Below, one piece after another: positions 7,433 to 14,210 of a stretch of 15,130 nt of DNA (the stretch's first letter is position 1; every line of letters begins with the position of its first letter). This DNA is from Methanomassiliicoccaceae archaeon (GTDB taxonomy: Archaea > Thermoplasmatota > Thermoplasmata > Methanomassiliicoccales > Methanomethylophilaceae). The stretch is taken from the NCBI GenBank assembly GCA_009776695.1, contig WRNI01000025.1:1-15130 (forward strand), written 5' to 3'. The notes beneath the pieces are model-generated. The model was not told the DNA's origin, searched no databases, and was given only the letters and a program-made list of their open reading frames with translations. Position numbers and translations under genes: made by a program.

Positions 7433-7442
7433 AAGTAATAGC
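7433..7442 (+). promoter_or_regulatory. TATA-like box for the 181-residue hypothetical gene
   Basis: AAAAGTAATA lies about 26 nt before the ATG at 7464, and no SD precedes that ATG, which suggests a leaderless transcript separate from the methyltransferase message that ends 72 bp upstream. Confidence 0.3.
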
Positions 7443-7463
7443 GGATGACCTGTTCTCAGATGT

Positions 7464-8009
7464 ATGGGCACGGAAGAGGTTCTTGCGAAGCTTCGCGCGG
7501 ATAAAAGCGTAAAAGCAGCCTTCCCCCTGAACGGCGAGATATACGATATCGCGGTGGGCGAAGAGATGAGCATAAAAGAATCGTCAATGGGCATGCCGCT
7601 CGTGAACCGTGCGCTTGAGGAGATGCTCAGAAGGGAATTTGCGGTGTGCATATTCTGCGACGGCGATTTTGATCCGCCCATGGATCACGTCATTGTGATG
7701 GAAGACGGCGCAGGCAACAGGATCGGTCACGACATCCCGAAATGCATGGCCGGCAGTAAGGACGATGATCCCAATGCCTTTTGGCTTTGTGATGATTTTG
7801 TGATATATCCCGAAAAAGCGGGTACTGATGAGACGGTGATGGTATTACTTCCCCAGGATGTAACGACGGTCGGAAATGATGAGGGAGTTAAGAACGCAAT
7901 AGTCATGTATCCCGCCACGACCACCGACATGATACTGAAAAGACATTTCGGTATATCGGGAAAAGATATCACGGCGGCATCCGCGATACTCGCGTTCGAT
8001 CTTATTTGA
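7464..8009 (+). CDS. Hypothetical soluble protein, family not recognised
   Basis: A 181-residue protein that I cannot assign. It has no signal peptide or membrane segment and is acidic. Visible features: an N-terminal helix (GTEEVLAKLRADKSVKAAF), a central CIFCDGDFDPPMDHVIVMED with a CxxC pair, and a later C in HDIPKCMAGS. There are further Asp-rich loops (KDDDPNAFW), and the second half alternates strands (DETVMVLLPQDVTTV, VKNAIVMYPATTTDM). The cysteines and histidines could bind a metal but do not form a known motif. The frame is open, ends cleanly, and has a TATA-like box at leaderless spacing. It stands between the methyltransferase and the dnaG operon with gaps on both sides, so context does not predict a role. 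Confidence 0.75.
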   Translation: MGTEEVLAKLRADKSVKAAFPLNGEIYDIAVGEEMSIKESSMGMPLVNRALEEMLRREFAVCIFCDGDFDPPMDHVIVMEDGAGNRIGHDIPKCMAGSKDDDPNAFWLCDDFVIYPEKAGTDETVMVLLPQDVTTVGNDEGVKNAIVMYPATTTDMILKRHFGISGKDITAASAILAFDLI

Positions 8010-8070
8010 CCGGGAAGCGTCCTCAGAAGGGCGTTAAAGATGGGATGAAAAAAATATAACGCGATTTAAC

Positions 8071-8094
8071 AAAGTTTATAAACAAGTTATATAA
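8071..8094 (+). promoter_or_regulatory. Strong TATA-box region upstream of the dnaG operon
   Basis: AAAGTTTATAAAC (8071-8083) closely matches the archaeal TATA consensus with purines just upstream, and GTTATATAAT (8086-8095) is a second option. Transcription would begin near 8100-8115, leaving an unusually long leader of about 215-230 nt before dnaG. Confidence 0.55.
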
Positions 8095-8102
8095 TTGAGG
8101 TT

Positions 8103-8328
8103 CAAGGGAAAGCACTCAAGCCTTCCTATTCACTATCACAATCACATGCCGCCCAGGAAGGCGGCAAAAAAGTCAAGAGATCGGTCACCGTTCCTCGGAG
8201 AGGAACGGGACAGAATGATACGAGGCCGTGGTTAACGGACTGATACGGTCATGCCGTATGAAAACGCGACAAGCGTGCAGATACCGGAAGATAGAGGGTT
8301 TTCCTGACAACAACCGGATGGTACGGAA
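8103..8328 (+). ncRNA. Hairpin-rich leader or small RNA candidate before dnaG
   Basis: This 226-nt stretch between the TATA boxes and dnaG holds several clear inverted repeats: GCCGCC (8148-8153) with GGCGGC (8160-8165); a 9-bp stem CCGTTCCTC (8188-8196) with GAGGAACGG (8200-8208) around a 3-nt loop; ATACGG (8243-8248) with CCGTAT (8254-8259); and ACGC (8264-8267) with GCGT (8273-8276). It does not match RNase P RNA, SRP RNA or a tRNA that I can recognise. It may be a structured 5' leader controlling dnaG, a processed small RNA, or the setting of a small ORF at 8146. Stems were found by eye. Confidence 0.35.
8146..8235 (+). CDS. Possible 29-residue basic small protein
   Basis: ATG at 8146 opens 29 codons ending in TAA. 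The product is very rich in Arg and Lys (it begins MPPRKAAKKSRDRSP and ends IRGRG), which resembles a nucleic-acid-binding tail. Against it: there is no SD, the ATG is about 40 nt from the predicted transcript start, and the reading frame coincides with strong hairpins that may themselves be the functional element. It is listed because it lies directly behind the strongest promoter in the window. Confidence 0.2.
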   Translation: MPPRKAAKKSRDRSPFLGEERDRMIRGRG

Positions 8329-9828
8329 ATGAACAACATAGATCCAAATACAACCAAATACATGATAAAAGCAAGGCTCACCGCCGACGGCATAGTTGAG
8401 AAACCTGACGTCGTAGGCGCCATATTCGGCCAGACCGAAGGTCTGCTCGGGGAGGAGCTTGACCTCAGGGACCTGCAGAAGTCCGGAAGGATCGGCAGGA
8501 TAGAGGCGGACGTCACATCGAAGGGCGGAAAGTCCGACGGGCTTGTGTACATATCATCAAGCCTCGATCAGGTGGAGACGGCGGTCCTCGCATCCGCGCT
8601 GGAGACGATAGACCGCGTCGGTCCCTGCAAAGCTAATATTAAAGTATTGGGAATAGAAGATGTGCGCATATCCAAGCGCGAAAAAGTTATTGATCGTGCG
8701 AAAGAACTGCTTAACGATCTCATAAAACAATCAAAGGGAACGAGCACCGACCTCACCGACAGCATAAGGCAGAGCGTGCAGGTGGAAGAGATAACATCAT
8801 ACGGGAAGGACAAATGCCCTGCCGGACCGAATGTAAAGACATCGGAGGCGATAATAATCGTCGAAGGCAGATCGGACGTCCTCAATCTTCTGAAAGCGGG
8901 CATAAAGAATGCTATAGCCGTCGAAGGAACGAACATACCGCCGACGGTACAGGAGCTCTCCCGTGAAAAAGTTGTAACAGCATTCGTGGACGGCGACAGG
9001 GGAGGCGAACTCATTTTGAGAGAATTGTTCCAGGTTGCCGAGGTGGACTTCGTTGCCCGTGCGCCCCGCGCGCACGAGGTTGAGGAACTTTCCGCGAAGC
9101 AGATCGTCAAATGCCTCAGGAATAAAGTTCCGGGTGACCAGTACATGGAGATGAACGGTCTCTCTGACGATGACGATAATAAGCACGGCAGGGACGACGA
9201 AAGGCGCGGCGATAAACGCGAGGAGCGCGAGGAACGTCACGAGAGACAGGACCGCCATGAAAGGCAGGACCGTGACGGCCGTGACAGACGGGACGACAGA
9301 GGTAAACGTGAATTACGTGACAGAAGACCGAAGTTCAACTCCGAGGCCGCCGAGAGGTACAAGAAGAAAGCGGTGACGGAGGAGCCCTCAGAAAACACAG
9401 AGAGCGAAGAGCCTTCGGAGAGCACGGAGAGCGAGGAACCGCAGGTACAGGAGAGACCGCAGCGCGGCGAGAGAGAGGATAAGAAGACCAGAGGACGCGG
9501 TAAGAAAGAAACGGCAAGGCCCAAAGTACTGTCGGAAGAGCAGGAGGCGCTCCGTGACATGTTACTGGAGATGTCCTCGACACACAACGCGAAAATACTG
9601 AACGCGGAGAACGAGACGATAAAGGAAGTCGCGGTGAAAGAACTTGTCGATACTCTGAAGAACGATTCCGAGGGCGTCTCAAAGATAGTCTTCGACGGCG
9701 TCATATCCCAAAGGATATTAGATGTATCCGCGGAAAAGGGAGTGGACACGATCATCGGCACGCGCAAGGGCAACATCGCAAAGATGCCTGCCGGTATAAC
9801 AATATGGACGAAGGAAGATCTGTATTAA
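8329..9828 (+). CDS. dnaG: Archaeal DnaG primase-like protein (TOPRIM)
   Basis: A 499-residue archaeal DnaG, a TOPRIM protein with primase-type activity and a known subunit of the archaeal RNA exosome. Residues 1-130 are the conserved archaeal N-terminal region. The TOPRIM domain spans about 172-262 with E179 (IIIVEGRSD) and D221/D223 (AFVDGDRGG). A charged low-complexity segment follows (about 280-400), containing two HERQDR units (304-315) and an acidic repeat (351-371). The conserved C-terminal domain (about 400-499) ends GTRKGNIAKMPAGITIWTKE. Family members are usually about 400-450 residues, and the inserted linker explains the extra length. One base separates its stop from the next gene, so the two are an operon. 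The long structured leader may regulate it. Confidence 0.97.
   Translation: MNNIDPNTTKYMIKARLTADGIVEKPDVVGAIFGQTEGLLGEELDLRDLQKSGRIGRIEADVTSKGGKSDGLVYISSSLDQVETAVLASALETIDRVGPCKANIKVLGIEDVRISKREKVIDRAKELLNDLIKQSKGTSTDLTDSIRQSVQVEEITSYGKDKCPAGPNVKTSEAIIIVEGRSDVLNLLKAGIKNAIAVEGTNIPPTVQELSREKVVTAFVDGDRGGELILRELFQVAEVDFVARAPRAHEVEELSAKQIVKCLRNKVPGDQYMEMNGLSDDDDNKHGRDDERRGDKREEREERHERQDRHERQDRDGRDRRDDRGKRELRDRRPKFNSEAAERYKKKAVTEEPSENTESEEPSESTESEEPQVQERPQRGEREDKKTRGRGKKETARPKVLSEEQEALRDMLLEMSSTHNAKILNAENETIKEVAVKELVDTLKNDSEGVSKIVFDGVISQRILDVSAEKGVDTIIGTRKGNIAKMPAGITIWTKEDLY
9166..9528 (+). repeat. dnaG: Low-complexity charged linker within dnaG
   Basis: The coding sequence for residues 280-400 is dominated by Arg, Asp, Glu and Lys codons. 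It includes a direct duplication encoding HERQDR twice (9238-9273) and an imperfect tandem repeat encoding EEPSE(N/S)TESE twice (9379-9441). The first half is mixed-charge RD/RE-like and the second half Glu/Ser-rich. It probably encodes a disordered tether between the TOPRIM and C-terminal domains. Confidence 0.8.
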
Positions 9829-9829
9829 C

Positions 9830-11347
9830 ATGACCAAGAAGAGAAGGATAAAGGAATGGAAGGACCTCGAAGGTCTGAAGAGCACCGAGGAGATCGAGAT
9901 ACCCTCGGACCCGCTTGACCGGGTGCTCGGCCAGGAGGAAGCTATCGAACTTGCAAAGATAGCCGCGGTACAGCGCAGGCATCTGCTGCTGGTCGGCCCT
10001 CCCGGCACCGGGAAATCGATGATAGCCCAGGCCATCTCCCTTCATCTTCCCAAACCCCGTTCGGAGGTGCGCGTGGTCAACAACCCCGAGAATCCCGAAC
10101 GTCCTATACTCGAAGTTGTCGAAGAATCGTACGTCATCGAGGAGAACATCTCAAAAGCGGGTGCAACTGGAGAATTGCTTGATCCCGAGAAGGCGCCGGC
10201 GAACATCGCCGAGCGTCTGGGATATCTCTGCAAGAACTGTCATAAATATTCGGTGTACAGCGACAGGGCATGCCCCCACTGCGGAAAATCGAAAGCGGAC
10301 GTCGGAGGAAGCACGAACCCGTTCGGTGATATACTCGGAACAATGCTGGAATCGGCGATGCCGCAGGTGTCGCTCGGAAAGAACGCCGTGACGACAACGA
10401 GAAGGAACGCCGACGGTACTGAAGAAACGGTAGTCTTCGAACGTGCCGGCGACAAGATACGGATGCTCGATCAGAAGACGCTGGAGAAACGGCGCGAGCT
10501 CGATAAGACGTCCAACCGTAAAACATTGGTGAAGCTTGAGCGCAATCCCTTTGTCCTCGCCACCGGCGCGTCCGAGACGGAACTGCTCGGGGACGTAAGG
10601 CACGACCCGTACGGCGGTCACAACAATTTGGGAACGCCTGCATATGAGAGAGTGATCGCCGGTGCCATACACGAGGCGCATGACGGCGTACTTTTCATAG
10701 ATGAGATATCCCATTTGGGGAATCTGCAGAGATTCATTCTTACAGCGATGCAGGATCATAAATTCCCGATCGCGGGAAGGAACCCGCAGAGCGCCGGAGC
10801 AAGTGTGAAAGTTGATAATGTGCCGTGCGACTTCATACTGGTGGCGGCGTGCAACATACAGGACCTTGAGAACATATTGTCACCGCTCAGGTCGAGGATA
10901 ATCGGCGGCGGGTACGAAGTGTTAATAGACACCGCGATGCCCGATACCCCGAGGAACCGCGCCAGATACGCGCAGTTCGTTGCTCAGGAAATTCAGATGG
11001 ACGGCCGTATACCCCATGCGACCATGGAAGCGGTGAAGATGATAATCGACGAGGGGAAGTCAAGAGCGAAAGCGGACAACCAGCCGGGCGGTCTTACTCT
11101 TCGTCTAAGAGAGCTGGGCGGCCTGATAAGGGCGGCCGGCGACATAGCAAAGACAGAGGGCGCCGCACTGATAGACGTTGATCACATAAAACGCGCGATA
11201 AAGCGTTCAAAACCGGCTGAGGAGCAGATCAAGGACAAGTACGGATCGTACATGAAAGGTCTCTCGAAGGATGTTTCCGAATCGCAGAAGGAGAAGTCAC
11301 CGTACTATATGCACAATGAGCATGTGGGCGACCAGATGTTCAACTGA
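9830..11347 (+). CDS. LonB-like AAA+ ATPase with zinc-finger insert and no protease domain
   Basis: A 505-residue AAA+ protein closest in pattern to the ATPase half of archaeal LonB. Walker A is GPPGTGKS (56-63), Walker B VLFIDE (287-292), sensor 1 N342 (AACN), and a probable arginine finger lies in LRSR (353-356). The lid segment GLTLRLRELGGLIRAAGDIA is strongly LonB-like. Between Walker A and B, where LonB usually has membrane helices, there is a soluble insert with a four-Cys zinc finger (C134, C137, C148, C151). The protein ends about 50 residues after the lid, so the Ser-Lys protease domain is absent. The gene starts one base after the dnaG stop, which suggests a role in nucleic-acid work rather than membrane proteolysis. 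Annotation pipelines may call it an ATP-dependent protease; the sequence does not support proteolysis. Confidence 0.9.
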   Translation: MTKKRRIKEWKDLEGLKSTEEIEIPSDPLDRVLGQEEAIELAKIAAVQRRHLLLVGPPGTGKSMIAQAISLHLPKPRSEVRVVNNPENPERPILEVVEESYVIEENISKAGATGELLDPEKAPANIAERLGYLCKNCHKYSVYSDRACPHCGKSKADVGGSTNPFGDILGTMLESAMPQVSLGKNAVTTTRRNADGTEETVVFERAGDKIRMLDQKTLEKRRELDKTSNRKTLVKLERNPFVLATGASETELLGDVRHDPYGGHNNLGTPAYERVIAGAIHEAHDGVLFIDEISHLGNLQRFILTAMQDHKFPIAGRNPQSAGASVKVDNVPCDFILVAACNIQDLENILSPLRSRIIGGGYEVLIDTAMPDTPRNRARYAQFVAQEIQMDGRIPHATMEAVKMIIDEGKSRAKADNQPGGLTLRLRELGGLIRAAGDIAKTEGAALIDVDHIKRAIKRSKPAEEQIKDKYGSYMKGLSKDVSESQKEKSPYYMHNEHVGDQMFN

Positions 11348-11377
11348 CGGTCTTGCTGATCTTTGGTTTCGTTCATA

Positions 11378-11386
11378 TTATATATC
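11378..11386 (+). promoter_or_regulatory. TATA-like box 3' of the AAA+ gene
   Basis: TTATATATC could direct plus-strand transcription beginning near 11407-11411, just before the first hairpin of the array at 11420. The AT-rich sequence could also simply mark the end of the dnaG operon transcript. Confidence 0.35.
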
Positions 11387-11419
11387 TGAACTCAGATAAG
11401 AATAGCAGGAGATGGATAA

Positions 11420-11454
11420 CGGCTCCCGAAGGAGCCGGACAGCTTTGGGCTGTC
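11420..11454 (-). terminator. Possible hairpin end of the minus-strand small transcript
   Basis: Reading the minus strand, two stacked hairpins (GACAGC stem, then the CGGCTCC stem with a UUCG loop) follow the small ORF, and then comes a moderately T-rich stretch (TTATCC ... CTATTCTTATC). This could end or stabilise the transcript. Archaeal termination relies mainly on the U-rich tract, so the call is weak. Confidence 0.25.
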
Positions 11455-11475
11455 AATCCTCGCAATCGCCGCGAT

Positions 11476-11562
11476 TCACGGCCAATCGATAATGATTGTC
11501 ACGTGTTCCGTGACGATCACGATGCGGAACCCTCCGCGGGGATTTCTAGAGATAGAAATCAT
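11476..11562 (-). CDS. 28-residue small protein or leader peptide with strong SD
   Basis: ATG at 11560-11562 opens 28 codons ending in TGA (11476-11478). The product starts MISISRNPRGGFR and continues as a beta-branched hydrophobic stretch (IVIVTEHVTIII) ending DWP. GGAGGTG, a near-perfect match to the 16S anti-SD, sits five bases before the ATG, the best SD seen in the window. The codons run through hairpins H4-H7. The same frame stays open for another 27 codons beyond the TGA. I do not recognise the peptide. It may be a small structural protein, a leader peptide, or a coincidental ORF in a structured RNA; the SD is the main support. Confidence 0.4.
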   Translation of the reverse strand: MISISRNPRGGFRIVIVTEHVTIIIDWP

Positions 11563-11675
11563 ACTTCCACCTCCTGCCGGGATGGTTCCGGTTCCGCCGA
11601 TGCTTTAGGGAGGATCGGCGGTTCCGGTCTTCCCACCTTATCGGCATTCTTCAGTAAGCCAAAGGGATATTTATT
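11563..11675 (-). promoter_or_regulatory. Promoter and structured leader of the small minus-strand gene
   Basis: A TATA-like AATAAATATC (11666-11675, minus strand) would start transcription near 11644 and give a leader of about 80 nt. The leader contains the 8-bp stem H8, whose loop on this strand begins CCTCCC (11608-11613). CCTCC is complementary to the GGAGG of the SD (11570-11574), so loop-to-SD pairing would form a pseudoknot that hides the ribosome site. A 9-nt direct repeat, GGTTCCGGT on the plus strand (11584-11592 and 11620-11628), brackets H8. This is the layout of a translational switch, inferred from pairing only. Confidence 0.35.
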
Positions 11676-11728
11676 GATATCTTTAAGCTACCGAAAAGAG
11701 CGCTGGCATCATGTGAATGTAACGGCGC

Positions 11729-12178
11729 TCAGATGTTCAGCTGAAGTATCAGGTCCATTTTGACGGCGTCCCCGCCGTTGTTGTAATAATTCCTTAATAC
11801 CTCTGTGGCAACGAAACCGTGCCGTTTGTAAAAGCTTATTGCACGCATATTGGACGGACGGACCTCTAATGAAATGTGGATGATGCCGTTCATCATCGCT
11901 ATGTGCTTCAGATGCACCAGCATCTTCGAGCCGACGCCAAAGGAACGGTGATCGCGGTCGACGGCGAACATCATTATCCTTGCATGCGAGCTGTCTGTCT
12001 TCGACACGAATAAGAGACCGATCGGCCTGCCGGAGAAGTCGCACGCCACGATCTGACCTTTAGGCCACTGTAAATGGAAATACGAGAGCATCTCCTGCCT
12101 GAATGATTCGTCAAGCGAATCGCACAGTATCTCGTACAGCCTTTCCGAGTCGCTTGGGTCGTACTCCCTTATCATCAT
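11729..12178 (-). CDS. RimI/Ard1-type GNAT N-acetyltransferase
   Basis: A 149-residue GNAT-fold enzyme that transfers acetyl from acetyl-CoA to an amino group. The acetyl-CoA loop is R78-S-F-G-V-G-S. The C-terminal half follows the RimI/Ard1 pattern of archaeal N-terminal protein acetyltransferases: LEVRPSNMRAISFYKRHGF (104-122) and then RNYYNNGGDAVKMDL. The length is typical. Its ATG overlaps the stop of the upstream PLD-like gene (ATGA), with GAGAGGAAG just before it as an SD, so it is co-translated. Target proteins cannot be read from sequence. The pairing with a surface protein gene may reflect only operon structure. Confidence 0.9.
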   Translation of the reverse strand: MMIREYDPSDSERLYEILCDSLDESFRQEMLSYFHLQWPKGQIVACDFSGRPIGLLFVSKTDSSHARIMMFAVDRDHRSFGVGSKMLVHLKHIAMMNGIIHISLEVRPSNMRAISFYKRHGFVATEVLRNYYNNGGDAVKMDLILQLNI

Positions 12179-14160
12179 CTTCTTCTTCCTCTCATTCTTA
12201 CGAACACTGTGACCGCCAGTATGGCCAGCAGTATTGCAATGAAAGGCGCATATTTAACGTATGGTTCGAAGAACGCGGTATTTGCGCCCTTGGGATGGAT
12301 CATGACCGTGAACTCATAATAATATACGGACCCCGACGGGTCCGTTGCCATCAGGACACAATGATTCACGCCTTCCGGGAATGTCATTGCTATCTTGATA
12401 CCGCTGCGGTCTGCGATACCGTCGCCGTCGGTGTCCCATCCGAACAATGTTCCCTGAGGGAATGTGCTTGATGATGCGTCAAGTATCACCGCCTCGCCGG
12501 CGGTATCGCCCGTGACGTTCACTTCCAGTCTGACGCTCATGTCCACCGAACCCCAGTCTGTCAGGAAATAATACGCATAATAGTCCGCGACATCGGCGGA
12601 ATATATCACCGCCGCAGCCTCCCGGTTATTCATGAACGCCGCATTGCTCCAGTTGATCGATGATATCCATACCGTATCGTCGATTATAACGCCCTTATTG
12701 TGTGTCAGCCCGAAACCTTCGCCGCCGCTTATCGTCCTGGCCTGCATGCCGTCCATATCGTTAATTATTGAGACAACGGTGTAATTGTCCCTGCTGACGC
12801 CGTCATCGTCCGTCGCGAACGTCACGTCAGCCAATATCCTTACGTCAACGCCGCTGTTCGAAGCGGTCAGCGACCACGACAGCGGCGACTGTACTGTCGT
12901 GTCCGTCCATGTGTACTGTATGGTCATCTGTTCAGCGTATATCCTCTCCGATGCGCCGGAGATCTCCTGCTTAAGATATTCGAATGAAAAATCCGGACTT
13001 ATGACGGGCCTCACGGAAGCATTGAACGTTTCGTAATGTGAGACAATTCTGGGCTTATACTGCGGCACCGATATCGATGCTGCTGAGGGATAAATTTCTT
13101 TCAGGCCGAACAGATCATATCTTGACGGGTCGCAGTCCGATGTGAAGATATGACGCATATATTCCGCGTATCCGTCGCTCTCTATTACCGCGCCCCATCC
13201 CCTGTTCCCGGTGAACGACGATTCCCTCCAGTTCTCGGAGGTTATCGCAACGGTGCGCGAATCTATCACCGCGTACTTGTTGTGCACCAGATCATAACGT
13301 TTGTATCCGTCATGACCCTTAAGGAAATAGACGGACGCGCCTTTTTCATACAGCGCCGTCATATACCGTATCTCCGTATCGGGAACACCGCCCGCAGGAG
13401 AGCCCTCGAGGAATATCGTCACTGATACGCCTCTCTCCATCAGCGCCATCAGTAACGATACTATGTCCCTGTGGTCCAGTATGTAAATTGATATCAATAC
13501 CTCATCGGATGCGTCCTCAAGCGCAGCGAATACCGGATCGCCCTTCGAATCGGGGAAGACGAACGGTGTTATGAGAGCATCGAACATACCTGCGGAATTT
13601 ATCTTCTCTCCGGTACGGCCTGCGGAGGAAAGTCTCCAGTCGTTCGCAGTATCGGTATCGAACATTGAATAACGAATTGCCATCTTGCCCGATGTTATAC
13701 GGCCGAATGCGTCCCCTTTCCATCCCTTCACGGAAGTATCGCCGTTACCGTAGACGAACGTGTCTATCACTTCGCCGTTGGACGTTTTCCTGAGCATCAC
13801 CTCATCGCCAGCGTCCGCCAATATGAACGACTTCGCGACGATGCCGTTCGTCCCGTATATCATGACGTTGCGATCGGTCAGCCACGTATCCGGTGCTGCG
13901 CTTGATATCGTGACGGCCGTCTTTGGCTGCACGTAAATGTCTGCATTGAATCTGACGGTCCCCTCGCCGTCGTCAAGATAATAATTTTTCAGATTGACGG
14001 TCACGGAACCGGCGTTGTATAAAGTGACCGCCTCAAAGCTGCCCGCCGGCATTATCTCATACAGCCAAAGATGTTCGTCGTTGTCCCCCGAGGCCCCGCA
14101 GGAGAGGAACGGTACGGCCAGTATGACCGTAACTGCAAGAATAGCGGCTATCCTGTTCAT
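12175..14160 (-). CDS. Secreted, membrane-anchored lamin-tail/phospholipase D-like protein
   Basis: A 661-residue exported protein. It has a signal peptide (1-22), with a Cys at 21 that only weakly fits a lipobox. A lamin-tail-like beta domain follows (about 30-180: LWLYEIMPAGSFEAVTLYNA ... YYLDDGEG). Two phospholipase D-type modules each have an HKD-like motif: H293-N-K295...D300 with N310, and H487-N-K489...D494 with N503. A C-terminal beta domain carries a calcium-type loop DTDGDGIAD (576-584), and a single hydrophobic segment (about 638-654) with a basic stop-transfer tail (RMRGRRR) anchors it. PLD-fold proteins cleave phosphodiesters in lipids or nucleic acids. Lamin-tail plus PLD architectures are common in predicted extracellular nucleases, so an extracellular DNase is the favoured but unproven role. 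It is first in an operon with the acetyltransferase. Confidence 0.9.
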   Translation of the reverse strand: MNRIAAILAVTVILAVPFLSCGASGDNDEHLWLYEIMPAGSFEAVTLYNAGSVTVNLKNYYLDDGEGTVRFNADIYVQPKTAVTISSAAPDTWLTDRNVMIYGTNGIVAKSFILADAGDEVMLRKTSNGEVIDTFVYGNGDTSVKGWKGDAFGRITSGKMAIRYSMFDTDTANDWRLSSAGRTGEKINSAGMFDALITPFVFPDSKGDPVFAALEDASDEVLISIYILDHRDIVSLLMALMERGVSVTIFLEGSPAGGVPDTEIRYMTALYEKGASVYFLKGHDGYKRYDLVHNKYAVIDSRTVAITSENWRESSFTGNRGWGAVIESDGYAEYMRHIFTSDCDPSRYDLFGLKEIYPSAASISVPQYKPRIVSHYETFNASVRPVISPDFSFEYLKQEISGASERIYAEQMTIQYTWTDTTVQSPLSWSLTASNSGVDVRILADVTFATDDDGVSRDNYTVVSIINDMDGMQARTISGGEGFGLTHNKGVIIDDTVWISSINWSNAAFMNNREAAAVIYSADVADYYAYYFLTDWGSVDMSVRLEVNVTGDTAGEAVILDASSSTFPQGTLFGWDTDGDGIADRSGIKIAMTFPEGVNHCVLMATDPSGSVYYYEFTVMIHPKGANTAFFEPYVKYAPFIAILLAILAVTVFVRMRGRRR

Positions 14161-14182
14161 CGACCGAATAATTCATTGCAGC

Positions 14183-14210
14183 TATTGAATGACAATTACT
14201 ACAGTTATAC
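14183..14210 (-). promoter_or_regulatory. Promoter region of the PLD-like gene
   Basis: On the minus strand GTATAACTGT (14201-14210) begins directly behind the tpiA stop and would start transcription about 20 nt before the ATG. TTCAATAGC (about 14183-14190) is an alternative at leaderless distance. No SD precedes the ATG. The other bases of the 49-bp gap to tpiA show nothing further. Confidence 0.3.

Larger units (their letters stand above)
11420..11621. ncRNA. Dense array of eight consecutive hairpins (structured RNA candidate)
   Basis: Inverted repeats follow each other almost without gaps. H1 CGGCTCC/GGAGCCG (11420-11437), directly abutting H2 GACAGC/GCTGTC (11438-11454); H3 AATCG/CGATT (11464-11476); H4 CAATC/GATTG (11483-11498); H5 GTCACG/CGTGAC (11498-11514); H6 GCGGA/TCCGC (11524-11537); H7 GATTTCTA/TAGAAATC (11541-11560, 8 bp, 4-nt loop); H8 CCGCCGAT/ATCGGCGG (11594-11621, 8 bp, 12-nt loop). 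On the minus strand H1 closes with a C(UUCG)G tetraloop, the most stable RNA form; on the plus strand H7 has a GAGA (GNRA) loop. Transcript strand is therefore unsettled, though the SD, small ORF and minus-strand TATA favour minus. No known RNA family was recognised. Confidence 0.4.

Noticed and set aside
8103..8328. RNase P RNA or SRP RNA
   Set aside because: An ACAGAA occurs at 8210-8215, but the universal GAGGAAAGTCC element is absent. The SRP helix 8 motif and pairing of the two ends are also missing.
11398..11654. Miniature inverted-repeat transposable element
   Set aside because: AAGAAT with a few further bases is mirrored near both ends, but the match decays quickly and no target-site duplication is evident outside it.
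11353..11763. 136-codon plus-strand ORF across the hairpin array
   Set aside because: No SD, odd composition rich in Arg/Ser/Asp, and it runs antisense into the end of the acetyltransferase gene; it looks like a chance opening in a structured GC-rich region.
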